Source: Candidatus Zymogenaceae bacterium
GTDB taxonomy: Bacteria; Desulfobacterota; Zymogenia; Zymogenales; Zymogenaceae
NCBI GenBank assembly: GCA_016933535.1
Contig: JAFGAS010000059.1
Span: 1-64,000 of the forward strand
Direction of reading: 5' to 3'
Length of the DNA: 64,000 nt
In this document: positions 17,283 to 24,977 of the stretch, in pieces
How the letters are laid out: every line of letters starts with the position of its first letter
Position numbering within the stretch: position 1 is the stretch's first letter
Position numbers and translations under genes: made by a program
The notes under the pieces: model-generated
The model's database searches: none
The model's input: the letters and a program-made list of their open reading frames with translations, nothing else
Told to the model about the DNA's origin: nothing

Positions 17283-18437
17283 TTAAATATACCCGTCCAT
17301 CAACTCACGGATTTTCGCCGTGGCGTCGTCCGTGTCGGTGACGGCCAGCCGATCCCGTATCCGTTCGGCCCGCATCCTCACGTCCGGGTCCGAGATGTCT
17401 TGGACGCCCCGGACAAGGCCCGCCCGGCGCGCCAGCACAAACAGGAGCCGCTCCGGTTGGGGAAGCCCGAGGTAGCGGTCTACGGCCGAGAGCATCCGCT
17501 GCCTGTCGTCGGGAAGCCTTCCCTCGATCTCCTCAAGGAGGTTGAGGATATGGTCGGATACGATAACGCTGGTGATGCCCGCAAGCCCTGAGATGAAAAG
17601 CCGGATCTCAGCGGCGACCTCGTCGTCCGTCAGCAGCTCAAACTCACCGGACTGGACCTCTTCGGCCAGCGGCATGACCCGGTGGACGTGGAGCGACCGG
17701 AGCCGGATAAAATGGGGATTGACGGCGTTGAGCACCCGGGCGGTCTGTTCGGCGTGCTGCCTCGTCCAGCGCCTTCCCCCCAGCCCCGGCATGACGTATT
17801 CGGAAAGCTCCAGACCGGCATCCCTTACGTTGAGACCCCCCCGTATGTGAATGTCGGCGGTCGATCCCTTTTTCATGTATTTCAATACGTCGTCCGAACC
17901 GCTCTCCATCCCGATATGGACGCGGGTCAGGCCCGCCTCCCTCAGGGACTTGAGGTCTTGGGGTTTTATCCGGGCGACGGTCGCCGACCGGGCATACGTC
18001 GTGATCCGGCTTACGCCGGGAAACGCCTTTTTCAGATGGGCCAGCACCTCGGCCACGTCGGCCGGTTTCATGACCAGGCTGTCGGCGTCCTGCAGAAAGA
18101 CATTCTGGCCGCCCGAGAAAAGCCAGAAGGCGATATATTTCGCCTCCTGCCCGGCCCCCAGCGTCCCGGAAAAGACCTCCCGGGCCACCGCCTCGGTCAC
18201 CTCTCCGCCCGCGCCCATGCGCCACGAAAGCCCCTTGATCTCTTCGGCTGCCGCGGCCATCGCGTCGATGTCGCCCTTTATGTCGTCGACGTCCCTCAGC
18301 GAAAACCGCGCCCCCTTGTAGACCGGGCAGAAGGCGCACTTATTCCAGGGGCAGTTGCGCGTCAGGCGCACAAGGAGGCTCCTGGCTTCGCTCGGCGGCC
18401 GGATGGGGCCCTGTTCGAAAGTAGCTGAAAGAACCAT
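17283..18437 (-). CDS. Radical SAM protein
   Basis: This is an enzyme with a [4Fe-4S] cluster that cleaves S-adenosylmethionine, 384 residues from the ATG at 18437. The cluster motif is C-P-W-N-K-C-A-F-C, a C-x4-C-x2-C spacing found in a COG1032-like branch (compare C-S-W-N-R-C-T-F-C proteins), not the commoner C-x3-C-x2-C. I-T-T-Y-A-R-S-A-T and V-H-I-G-M-E-S-G-S are typical barrel strands. No B12-binding domain is seen at the N terminus. Substrate is unknown. It lies 69 bases upstream of the binding-protein gene and could be its operon partner. Confidence 0.85.
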   Translation of the reverse strand: MVLSATFEQGPIRPPSEARSLLVRLTRNCPWNKCAFCPVYKGARFSLRDVDDIKGDIDAMAAAAEEIKGLSWRMGAGGEVTEAVAREVFSGTLGAGQEAKYIAFWLFSGGQNVFLQDADSLVMKPADVAEVLAHLKKAFPGVSRITTYARSATVARIKPQDLKSLREAGLTRVHIGMESGSDDVLKYMKKGSTADIHIRGGLNVRDAGLELSEYVMPGLGGRRWTRQHAEQTARVLNAVNPHFIRLRSLHVHRVMPLAEEVQSGEFELLTDDEVAAEIRLFISGLAGITSVIVSDHILNLLEEIEGRLPDDRQRMLSAVDRYLGLPQPERLLFVLARRAGLVRGVQDISDPDVRMRAERIRDRLAVTDTDDATAKIRELMDGYI

Positions 18438-18506
18438 AATCAATTTAGTATAACAGACAGTGAGCGGCAATGTCAATCAGAAGGAATTTGTGATCCTGAG
18501 TTTTGT

Positions 18507-18581
18507 GGACACTATACTTAATTCGTTAGGTCTTTTGAACAAGCTGAAAAATCCGGAATTAAGTATGGTGTCCCCTTAATT
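18507..18581. repeat. Palindromic repeat element, copy 1
   Basis: This is an imperfect palindrome of about 75 bases. The left arm ATACTTAATTC, with GGACAC before it, is at 18507-18524. The right arm GAATTAAGTAT, followed by GGTGTCC, is at 18556-18573; the arms differ at one position. CCCCTTAATT continues the right side. A second copy with the same core lies at 19692-19771. From memory such ATTAAGTATGGTGTCCCC-type arms occur as REP-like elements linked to Y1 (REP-associated tyrosine) transposases; no such transposase is in the window. Confidence 0.7.
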
Positions 18582-18592
18582 CAGGGGAAACA

Positions 18593-18662
18593 GGCGGTTT
18601 GCGAACCGCCCCTATAAGCACCGGGACGTAATTTCGCCCGTGTGGGCGGCATTCTTGCCGCC
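18593..18662. repeat. Two GC-rich hairpins (REP-like)
   Basis: The first hairpin is GGCGGTT-tgcg-AACCGCC (18593-18610). The second is GGGCGGC-attctt-GCCGCCC (18643-18662) and ends 2 bases from the stop of the DUF3179 gene. There is no T-run on the minus side, so they look like repetitive extragenic palindromes and not Rho-independent terminators, although they may still shield the mRNA end. Confidence 0.5.
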
Positions 18663-18664
18663 CG

Positions 18665-19639
18665 TCAAGGCCGTACTTTTTCCCTATACACCCGGCATCC
18701 GGGAAACGTGAGGGCAAACCCGAACCAGCGCGAAACCAGCTGCATAGGCCGGTGGGTGAAGAGCTGGTTTCCGGCGTTGTCCCACAGCGCTCCGTCCCGG
18801 ACGACCTTTCCGTCCGAAAGGACAATAGCATCCTCCTCCCACCGGGCCGAGCCTCCTTTGATGAAGACCGCGGCGGGGACGTTCGAACCCGGATCAAGAT
18901 AGACCAACAACTGCCGTCCTTCGAACTCGTCGGTGAGAAGCCGGCCTTTTTTCTTAATTATGTCTCTCGGGTAGTATACCGAGCCCGTATCCGACCAGAC
19001 GCCCAGGCCGATCTCCCACCGGGGCAGGCGCCCGTCTTCGTCTCCCATCGTCGATCTTGCCAGCGGCAACAAAAACCGCCCCAGGGACCGGCGCATCCAG
19101 TCAAGCGAGACGGACATGATCCGTTCGGGAACTGACTGCCTGCCCACCGCAATCCGGGCGTTTGGGTGGGACCCCAGCGCTGAGGCCGCCGTCGAGTGCA
19201 GCAGCGGCGAGACAGGCAGGCGCTTTCCCGCGAGCTTACCGTCGACGCACTCGCCGGTGATGTGGTCCCACCACGATCCCGTCTCGCGGTCTCCGATCAG
19301 GACCATCCCGTTGTAGGTTCCGGCGATTTTAAACGAGAGGAGTTTACCGTCGACCTCCGGGGTCACGACCACCCCAGTATTGCAGGAGGGTCAGAAGAAG
19401 ACCCCCCAGTTTGTGCCGGAAAGCTGGCCCTGGGCGACGTGGTAATAGGACATCTGCGAGGTAAGCAGGACGATCGCGGCGTCACCACGCTCGACCACGA
19501 GGACCGGGGCGTCGCCCCTGATTTCGCCCCTTTTCAGGACGTCGGAGAGCGGCCGCGTTTCTTTTACCCGAAAGGGCCGGATAAAGTCGCCGCCGGCCGT
19601 TATTACCCGTGTCCTGTCAAACACCGCGGTAACGGTCAT
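18665..19639 (-). CDS. DUF3179-family protein with in-frame TGA, probable selenoprotein
   Basis: One continuous frame of 324 codons runs from an ATG at 19639 (AGGAGA nine bases upstream) to 18665, interrupted only by a TGA at 19393-19391 (codon 83). The N-terminal part (M-S-Y-Y-H-V, then N-W-G-V-F-F) and the C-terminal part (N-T-G-V-V-V-T-P, G-T-Y-N-G-M-V-L, E-T-G-S-W-W-D-H-I-T-G-E-C) together make one normal DUF3179 domain. The TGA falls exactly where the family has the first Cys of a C-P-x-C motif, giving U-P-S-C-N-T-G. A hairpin with a GGTC loop starts 15 bases after the TGA. The best reading is selenocysteine at position 83 in a redox or metal site. The alternative is a recent nonsense mutation. 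Function of DUF3179 is unknown, and no sel genes are in the window. Confidence 0.75.
19354..19390 (-). promoter_or_regulatory. SECIS-like hairpin after the in-frame TGA
   Basis: Read on the minus strand from the TGA: a 15-base spacer, then GGGGT, loop GGTCGTG, ACCCC. An outer CCTCC/GGAGG pairing is also possible (19389-19385 with 19358-19354). The apical loop starts 20 bases after the TGA and contains GGTC, as does the E. coli fdhF SECIS loop, which lies 18 bases after its TGA. It is inside the reading frame, as bacterial SECIS elements are. Confidence 0.6.
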
Positions 19640-19691
19640 GTGGGTCTCCTGTGTGATTGATAACGCCCGGGTGGCCCGGATGCGAGGGGGA

Positions 19692-19771
19692 ATTAAGGGG
19701 ACGCCATACTTAATTCCGGTTTCTTAGTTTAATCGAGGAGTATAATGAATTAAGTATAGTAGCCCCTTAAT
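19692..19771. repeat. Palindromic repeat element, copy 2
   Basis: The left arm is ATTAAGGGG, ACGCC, ATACTTAATTC (19692-19716). The right arm is GAATTAAGTAT, AGTAG, CCCCTTAAT (19747-19771). The outer nine and inner eleven bases of the arms match exactly; four mismatches lie between. It shares its core with the element at 18507-18581, and the two together bracket the DUF3179 gene. Confidence 0.7.
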
Positions 19772-19778
19772 CCGCTTC

Positions 19779-20669
19779 CTATCCCCGCGTCCTTTCGATA
19801 AACTCGATGATATGGCGCGCGATCTCTTCGGGCTTCTCTTCCTGAAGAAAATGCCCGGCGTCGCTGATGGTGACCGGAGGCTGGTCCTTTGCCGTCGGTA
19901 TGAGCTCCCGGAAGAACCCGTCCGCTCCTTTGGATATCGGGTCCTTATCCGAAAAGAGGACCAGGGCCGGCTTTTCCCACCGCGAGAGCGCGTCGCGGGT
20001 CCTGGAATTTTCGAGGGCCACGGGGGAATCGGGCGCTATGGGGACCATCAGGGGCCAGGCCCGCGCCCCGGCCTTAAACGAACCGTCCGGGAAGGGGGCG
20101 GTGTAGCCCGCAATGACCTCGTCGGTGACTCCGTCGGGTTTGGCCAGCCCCATCCTGATAACGACGTCGATGGGAAGGTCCGGAGTGTTGGCCACGAATT
20201 CCCGCCATTGCATGAAGGCCGGTGATGTCTTCCTGCCGGTGGGAAGCCCGGTATTGAGGATCACGAGTCTCTTTATGAGGCGCGGGTTTTGAGCGGCAAA
20301 CGAAAGGCCGATCATCCCCCCCCAGTCGTGGACGACCAGCGTTATATCCACGAGATCGAGTTTTTCGACGAAACCCTTAAGCGTCCCGGTGTGCATCCCG
20401 AATGAATAATCGGAGGGGTCGGCCGGTTTATCGGATTTGCCGAATCCGACGAAATCCGGCGCAAGCACCCGGTGAGACCGGGCAAGGGGGCCGATCATCT
20501 TTCGATAGAGAAACGACCAGGTCGGCTCCCCGTGCAGGAGGAGGATGGGCTGCCCCGATCCTTCGTCGACGTAATGGACGGTAAGTCCCCCAACCTCAAC
20601 GAACCGGGGGGTAAAGGGAAAATCGGGAAGGTTATCAAACCGGCCTTCGGGAGTCCGTATGATGCGCAT
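19779..20669 (-). CDS. Haloalkane dehalogenase-like alpha/beta hydrolase
   Basis: This protein has 296 residues. The alpha/beta-hydrolase features are the oxyanion motif H-G-E-P-T-W (46-51), nucleophile Asp115 in V-V-H-D-W-G-G, a likely acid at Asp243 in F-S-D-K-D-P and the base His273 in D-A-G-H-F-L-Q-E-E. An aspartate nucleophile followed by Trp is characteristic of haloalkane dehalogenases (DhlA-like subfamily I), which hydrolyse carbon-halogen bonds. Related epoxide hydrolases share these motifs, so substrate remains open. It appears monocistronic, with its own promoter at 20714-20741. Confidence 0.8.
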   Translation of the reverse strand: MRIIRTPEGRFDNLPDFPFTPRFVEVGGLTVHYVDEGSGQPILLLHGEPTWSFLYRKMIGPLARSHRVLAPDFVGFGKSDKPADPSDYSFGMHTGTLKGFVEKLDLVDITLVVHDWGGMIGLSFAAQNPRLIKRLVILNTGLPTGRKTSPAFMQWREFVANTPDLPIDVVIRMGLAKPDGVTDEVIAGYTAPFPDGSFKAGARAWPLMVPIAPDSPVALENSRTRDALSRWEKPALVLFSDKDPISKGADGFFRELIPTAKDQPPVTISDAGHFLQEEKPEEIARHIIEFIERTRG

Positions 20670-20713
20670 AGCGTCCTCCTGTAAATAGTCCGTGGATATG
20701 TATTCTCCTCACT

Positions 20714-20741
20714 ATTATCCCACTTTTCGGGGGCAAGTCAA
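20714..20741 (-). promoter_or_regulatory. Sigma-70-type promoter for the hydrolase gene
   Basis: On the minus strand TTGACT (20741 to 20736), 16 bases, then GATAAT (20719 to 20714). Each hexamer matches consensus at five of six positions. It lies about 45 bases upstream of the start codon, which is preceded by AGGAGG. Confidence 0.5.
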
Positions 20742-20834
20742 AGATTATCCGGTGAGTGATGAGTCCTTGCCACGGGCGATCGCACGGTGCGTGTAACAAC
20801 CGTCCGGCACGATCGCCGCCGGAGCTATTTTTTC

Positions 20835-20863
20835 TTGACTTACCCCATAAATTGGGCTAATTA
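20835..20863 (+). promoter_or_regulatory. Weak promoter candidate for the fabG-acp-fabZ operon
   Basis: TTGACT at 20835-20840, 17 bases, then TAATTA at 20858-20863. The -35 box is good and the -10 box is poor. TATTAT at 20876-20881 is an alternative -10 but lacks a matching -35. The placement 28 bases before the start codon fits a short leader. Confidence 0.3.
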
Positions 20864-20890
20864 AGACCTTTAAACTATTATGGATTTCTT

Positions 20891-21637
20891 ATGGATTTCG
20901 ATTTCGGCGGGAAAGCGGCCCTGGTCACCGGTGGCTCCAAGGGGATCGGCAGGTCGATCAGCCTGGCGCTTGCCGCCCGCGGAGCGTATGTTATAATAAA
21001 CTACGCCGGCGACGATGACGCCGCTATGAAGACCGTCTCGGATATCACCGATGCGGGGGGGACGGCCGTCGCCGTAAAGGCCGATGTGGCCGACACCGCC
21101 GCGGTAGAGGAGATGTTCGGCAGGATCCGCAAAGACCCCGGACGCCTGGACATCCTTATCAACAACGCGGGAATCATCAGGGACAAGCTTCTCATGTTTA
21201 TGGGACCCGACGACTGGGACCGGGTGATCGCCGTTAACCTCACGGGGGTCTACAACACGGCCAAGTCCGCCTCCCGGATTATGATCGGACAGAAATACGG
21301 CAAGATCGTCAACATCGTCTCCCCGTCTGCCATCGTGGGCAGGGCGGGCCAGACGAACTACGCCGCGGCCAAAGGGGGCGTCATCGGCTTTACGAAGTCC
21401 CTGGCCAGGGAGCTTGCCCGATTCTCCATATGGGTCAATGCGGTCTCCCCCGGGATCATCCAGACCGAGATGCTTTCCGGGATTCCCGAAGAAGTGAAAG
21501 ACACGTTTCTCACGGCGGTGCCCATGGGGCGTTTCGGCACCCCCGACGAAGTTACGGGCGCCGTCCTTTTTCTTGCATCGGAGCGATCCAACTATATAAC
21601 CGGTCAGGTACTCTGCGTGGACGGCGGCCTGACCTGA
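20891..21637 (+). CDS. fabG: 3-oxoacyl-ACP reductase (FabG-type SDR)
   Basis: This is an NAD(P)H-dependent reductase, 248 residues. The Rossmann motif is T-G-G-S-K-G-I-G at the N terminus. I-L-I-N-N-A-G-I is the structural motif. The catalytic set is Ser in V-S-P-S-A-I and Tyr/Lys in N-Y-A-A-A-K-G-G-V. The C-terminal L-C-V-D-G-G-L-T is usual for FabG. It is followed by an acyl carrier protein and a FabZ-like dehydratase, which supports a role on ACP-bound substrates. No ketosynthase is nearby, so this may be a specialised second set and not the main fatty-acid genes. Confidence 0.85.
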   Translation: MDFDFGGKAALVTGGSKGIGRSISLALAARGAYVIINYAGDDDAAMKTVSDITDAGGTAVAVKADVADTAAVEEMFGRIRKDPGRLDILINNAGIIRDKLLMFMGPDDWDRVIAVNLTGVYNTAKSASRIMIGQKYGKIVNIVSPSAIVGRAGQTNYAAAKGGVIGFTKSLARELARFSIWVNAVSPGIIQTEMLSGIPEEVKDTFLTAVPMGRFGTPDEVTGAVLFLASERSNYITGQVLCVDGGLT

Positions 21638-21689
21638 GACGACAACAACACGCGTACTGCACCGCGGTATTAGAATCAAGGAGGACTAT

Positions 21690-21956
21690 TTGGAAGACAA
21701 AAAGGCGCTGGCCGAACGGCTCAAGAAGCTGATCGTAGAGAGCCTTGGGATCGAAGACGTCACCCCCGACGATATCAAGGACGACGATCCGCTCTTCGGC
21801 GACGGACTGGGACTGGATTCCATCGACGCGCTGGAGCTGGTGGTGGCCCTCGAAAAAGAGTTCGGGATCGTTATCGCCGACGAGGAGGTGGGAAAGAAGA
21901 TATTCGTTTCCATCAACACACTGGCCGATTTCGTGGCCAAAGAACGCAAGATGTGA
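21690..21956 (+). CDS. Acyl carrier protein
   Basis: This is a small acidic carrier protein, 88 residues, with a TTG start seven bases after AAGGAGG. The phosphopantetheine attachment serine lies in G-L-G-L-D-S-I-D-A-L-E-L, and F-G-I-V-I-A-D-E-E follows as in typical ACPs. It presumably carries the substrates of the flanking FabG- and FabZ-like enzymes. Confidence 0.92.
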   Translation: MEDKKALAERLKKLIVESLGIEDVTPDDIKDDDPLFGDGLGLDSIDALELVVALEKEFGIVIADEEVGKKIFVSINTLADFVAKERKM

Positions 21957-22056
21957 TCTGCTGTGACTTCGGGCTCCAACAATTGGCGGCGAGACGAATC
22001 GGTAAAGCCCCCGGTGTCCCGGCCGATGGTTGTCGGCGCTCGATATCCACTTTTTT

Positions 22057-22503
22057 ATGAGATTTTCAAAAAACGACATCATCGCCGTCATCCCACACCG
22101 GCCGCCGGTCCTGTTGATCGACGAGATCCAGGACGTCCAGTTTAGGAAACGGGGTGTCGGGGTGCGGCGGATCACTGCCGACGACGACTTCATCGGGACC
22201 TACCTTCCGCCGGAGGGGATCATGCCCCGGACGCTCTTGATCGAGGCGCTGGCCCAGACCGCTGCCTTTGTGGCGGCGGGGGGAAAGCTCATGCCCGGCG
22301 CAGAGCAGGGTGACTACCCCACCATCGGCTACCTCGTCAGGATAGCCGATGTCTTTTTTTCGGGAGACGCCCGTCAGGGCGATACGATCCGGCTTTTTGT
22401 GGATCTGGTCTCGTCTCTCGGCGCCGTCTATAAATTCGCCGGTGTCGTCCGGGTCGGTGATATCGAGATATGCCGGGGAAATCTCACCTTTTCGGTGGCA
22501 TAG
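22057..22503 (+). CDS. FabZ/FabA-like 3-hydroxyacyl-ACP dehydratase
   Basis: This is a hot-dog-fold dehydratase, 148 residues from the ATG at 22057. The active-site histidine region is I-P-H-R-P-P-V-L-L-I-D and the acidic helix is L-L-I-E-A-L-A-Q-T-A-A. It differs from housekeeping FabZ in the weak P-R-T-L-L replacing P-G-V-L, so it may act on unusual acyl chains. A strong terminator follows 18 bases after the stop, closing a three-gene operon. A TTG at 22030 is a possible but less likely start. Confidence 0.8.
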   Translation: MRFSKNDIIAVIPHRPPVLLIDEIQDVQFRKRGVGVRRITADDDFIGTYLPPEGIMPRTLLIEALAQTAAFVAAGGKLMPGAEQGDYPTIGYLVRIADVFFSGDARQGDTIRLFVDLVSSLGAVYKFAGVVRVGDIEICRGNLTFSVA

Positions 22504-22521
22504 CGGAATAAAGATAGACGC

Positions 22522-22557
22522 AAAGAAGCCCTCGCTCACGAGGGCTTCTTTGTATTC
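22522..22557 (+). terminator. Rho-independent terminator, probably bidirectional
   Basis: Stem AAAGAAGCCCTCG (22522-22534), loop ctca, CGAGGGCTTCTTT (22539-22551), then a T-rich tail. The perfect 13-bp stem lies between convergent genes and has T or A runs on both sides, so it can end both the fabG-acp-fabZ and the SH3b transcripts. Confidence 0.9.
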
Positions 22558-22593
22558 TTTTCTTGACGAGCGGATAAACGGCAATAGGCCGGA

Positions 22594-23268
22594 TCAGTCG
22601 TTTATCAGCGATTCTCCGGGCGCGAGCATATGGAGCTCCGGAGGGAGTATAACCCCGTTCGTGGTCAGTGTCGTCACGCCGTAGGATTTTTCCACCAAAA
22701 ACACGCCCGACGTCCCGTCGTTCCAGTTGGCGGTGATGGTCCTGCCGTCAAAGGTATAGGTCCCGAGGACCGGCGGATAGGTAACAACCCGGTCTCCGCC
22801 CCCCACAAACGTCGACTCGACGAACTTGGCGGTCATGTTGGGATAAAACGAAAAGGTGATGTTGGGGGCATCAAAGTACATCGGCCAGTCGCCGAGGATA
22901 TCGGTGAGCAGGGCCCGCCCGCCCGCGGGGGTGATGGGCGCGGTCGATCGGTAATCGCTCTCCGACGGGATGGACACGCCGATATCGATCTTGACGTACT
23001 TGCCGAAGACGTACCCGTAGACTCCCTTATAGATAATGTAGTACCAGTAGCCGGTGAAGCCGGCGATGGAGTCCGTCGCGTCGGTGTGGGCCAGCGCCTC
23101 GATGCGCGTTCCCTTATTCAGGGACCCCACGACCTTTGCGTCCGTGGTCGGCTTTTCCCGAATATTCAGGGCGTCGCCGGTGATCGTGGCGTTTTCGGCG
23201 GCAAAGCAATCCAGGGAGGCGGCCAAAAGAAGCAAAAGCAAAACGGGAAGAAAGACATATCGTCTCAT
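22594..23268 (-). CDS. Secreted SH3b-domain protein A
   Basis: This protein has 224 residues, with a signal peptide (R-R-Y, then a leucine-rich stretch ending C-F-A-A). A bacterial SH3 domain (about 25-95) reads A-L-N-I-R-E-K-P, L-N-K-G-T-R-I-E-A-L and Y-G-Y-V-F-G-K-Y-V. A C-terminal domain of about 110 residues (D-W-P-M-Y-F-D-A-P onward) looks like a small lipocalin-like beta domain. SH3b domains usually bind peptidoglycan or cell-wall peptides. The block G-F-T-G-Y-W-Y-Y-I is shared with the genes at 23391 and 28942. Confidence 0.75.
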   Translation of the reverse strand: MRRYVFLPVLLLLLLAASLDCFAAENATITGDALNIREKPTTDAKVVGSLNKGTRIEALAHTDATDSIAGFTGYWYYIIYKGVYGYVFGKYVKIDIGVSIPSESDYRSTAPITPAGGRALLTDILGDWPMYFDAPNITFSFYPNMTAKFVESTFVGGGDRVVTYPPVLGTYTFDGRTITANWNDGTSGVFLVEKSYGVTTLTTNGVILPPELHMLAPGESLIND

Positions 23269-23390
23269 AACGGCATCCTCATAATTGGCTGTTTTGTGAG
23301 GTCATCGCGCTACGCGATGAAACATCGATGCCCGAAGCGTCGTCCCCGCCGGCTCGACGGGTCCCGGGCATTAACGGAATCTTCGGGGAG

Positions 23391-23726
23391 TCAGTCCCCC
23401 GGCCCGAAGTATTGGCTCTCCGACGGTATGAAGACGCCCACGTCGGGTTGTATATACTTGCCGAATACGTACCCATATATACCCCGGCAGTTGATATAGT
23501 ACCAGTAGCCGGTAAAACCGTCAAGCGTATCGGTAAAGTCGGTGTGGGCAAGTATCTGTACCCGTGTTCCCTTGCCGAGCTGGGTCACGACCCCCGTGTT
23601 GATGGACGGCGCCGGGCGAAGATTAACGCCGCTGCCGGTAATGACGGCGTTGTTTATTGCATAGACATCGACGACAAACGCCAGACAGAACAGGACGACC
23701 AGCAGCAGGATGGATGGTCTTTTCAA
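23391..23726 (-). CDS. Secreted SH3b-domain protein B (short)
   Basis: This protein has 111 residues. The start is a TTG at 23726 with GAGGAGGG placed six bases before it. A signal peptide (K-R-P-S-I, then L-L-L-V-V-L-F-C-L-A-F) precedes one SH3b domain: G-V-N-L-R-P-A-P, L-G-K-G-T-R-V-Q-I-L, G-F-T-G-Y-W-Y-Y-I and Y-G-Y-V-F-G-K-Y-I. The tail G-V-F-I-P-S-E-S-Q-Y matches protein A (G-V-S-I-P-S-E-S-D-Y), so B looks like a duplicate of A without its C-terminal domain. Confidence 0.75.
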   Translation of the reverse strand: MKRPSILLLVVLFCLAFVVDVYAINNAVITGSGVNLRPAPSINTGVVTQLGKGTRVQILAHTDFTDTLDGFTGYWYYINCRGIYGYVFGKYIQPDVGVFIPSESQYFGPGD

Positions 23727-23783
23727 TGGGCCCTCCTCTCGGTAACGTCACGGGCATAGATGCCAACGATCCGGGTGTCCAAT

Positions 23784-24890
23784 CTAATACAGACCCCTGA
23801 GAATCTCAAGATATTTTTTGAAATTTTCAAGCGATACCTCCGGGGACACGTTGTGGTCCAGCGACGGGATAAACCCGCCTGCGGGCAGCATTGCCGAGAC
23901 TTTCTCCGTAACTTCGCGCTCGATGGCCGTGCTGTCTGTAAAGAGGGCGCGCTTGTCCAGACCGCCGAGGATGACGAGGTCCGGGTACTGCTCCCTGACC
24001 CTTCTCACGTCCATGCCCGCCTGTACCTCGAAGGGTAGCATCATGGTGATCCCGGTCTCTATAAACAGGGGGATCAAGAGCGACACGTCGCCGTCGGAAT
24101 CGACCGTAAATACCCGAATGTCGGTATCGGCCCTGACATCTTGGATAAGACGGCGGTAATAGGGGGCCATGAATTCGGCAAAGGCCTTGGGTGAGATCAT
24201 CGGGCCGTTCTTGTAGGACATGTCCTCGAAAAAAAAGACCCAGTCCACCGGGACCTTTTCACTGAGCTTCTTGAGCATCACGGAGTTCATCCGAAGCCAC
24301 TGGGCGCCGATCGCGTGCAGGAGCGCCGGGTCCCGCCTCATTGCGACCGAAAGCCCCGTCAGCCCCAACAAAAGGCGAAGCATCCCGAACAGCCCGCAAC
24401 AGTGGGCGCAGGTATAGGTTTCGTCGCCCCTGGCCCTGGCCATGTCGACCATGAAATCGAGAAACTGGCCGAAGCGCTCGGGGGTTTCGGGGTCCAGGCG
24501 CCAGGCGAGCTCCTCGAAATCCGCGAGAGTCTTTACCGGATGGTCGAGATACTGGGGGATGGTGGAGCGGCCGTCGGCCTTGACGCGCACGGTGCTGCCG
24601 CCCACGTCGCGCTTGATGGTATAGTCAGGGCCCTCCTGGATGATTTCTTCGGTAAACGCCGGCCAGAATCCCGGCTCGTAGTCGGTATTTGCGGCGATGG
24701 GAAGCCAGGACAGCGGGTCAAAACCGAAGTATTCCGGTGCGGTAAAGGCGGCGTCGATCACCGTCTCCGGCAGGCCCTCGGTGTGCCAGCGGCTCAAAGT
24801 CTCGTCCCAGAAGCCGAGGGCGTCAAAATATATCGGCCGATCTACCGGCTCGAATCTCGTCAGGGCGTGGAATCGCTCTCGAACGTTCAT
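23784..24890 (-). CDS. Uroporphyrinogen decarboxylase-family (URO-D) protein
   Basis: This protein has 368 residues, with a TIM-barrel URO-D fold: N-terminal M-N-V-R-E-R-F-H-A-L, F-F-F-E-D-M-S-Y-K-N-G-P in the middle, V-F-T-V-D-S-D-G-D and I-L-G-G-L-D-K-R-A-L near the end, and S-L-D-H-N-V-S-P-E-V at the C terminus. This branch resembles MtaA-like corrinoid methyltransferases more than heme-synthesis HemE. C-A-H-C-C-G-L-F-G could supply metal ligands. In anaerobes such genes often serve methyl or ether metabolism, but no corrinoid protein is adjacent, so substrate is unknown. Confidence 0.78.
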   Translation of the reverse strand: MNVRERFHALTRFEPVDRPIYFDALGFWDETLSRWHTEGLPETVIDAAFTAPEYFGFDPLSWLPIAANTDYEPGFWPAFTEEIIQEGPDYTIKRDVGGSTVRVKADGRSTIPQYLDHPVKTLADFEELAWRLDPETPERFGQFLDFMVDMARARGDETYTCAHCCGLFGMLRLLLGLTGLSVAMRRDPALLHAIGAQWLRMNSVMLKKLSEKVPVDWVFFFEDMSYKNGPMISPKAFAEFMAPYYRRLIQDVRADTDIRVFTVDSDGDVSLLIPLFIETGITMMLPFEVQAGMDVRRVREQYPDLVILGGLDKRALFTDSTAIEREVTEKVSAMLPAGGFIPSLDHNVSPEVSLENFKKYLEILRGLY

Positions 24891-24977
24891 GGTGGTATAT
24901 TCCGTTAGTCTTTTGAGCCGTTGCTGAAGCGGTGAACCGGTTGCCTCAACAGTACCATCGAAAAGAAGCGAATCGTT

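Noticed and set aside
18643-18662. Hairpin as terminator of the DUF3179 gene
   Set aside because: The stem is strong but no T-run follows on the minus strand. Listed as REP-like instead.
18665-19639. Two separate genes or a simple pseudogene at the DUF3179 locus
   Set aside because: The two open halves are in the same frame, no other lesion is present, the second half lacks its own ribosome-binding site, and the break falls on a conserved cysteine position followed by a SECIS-like hairpin.
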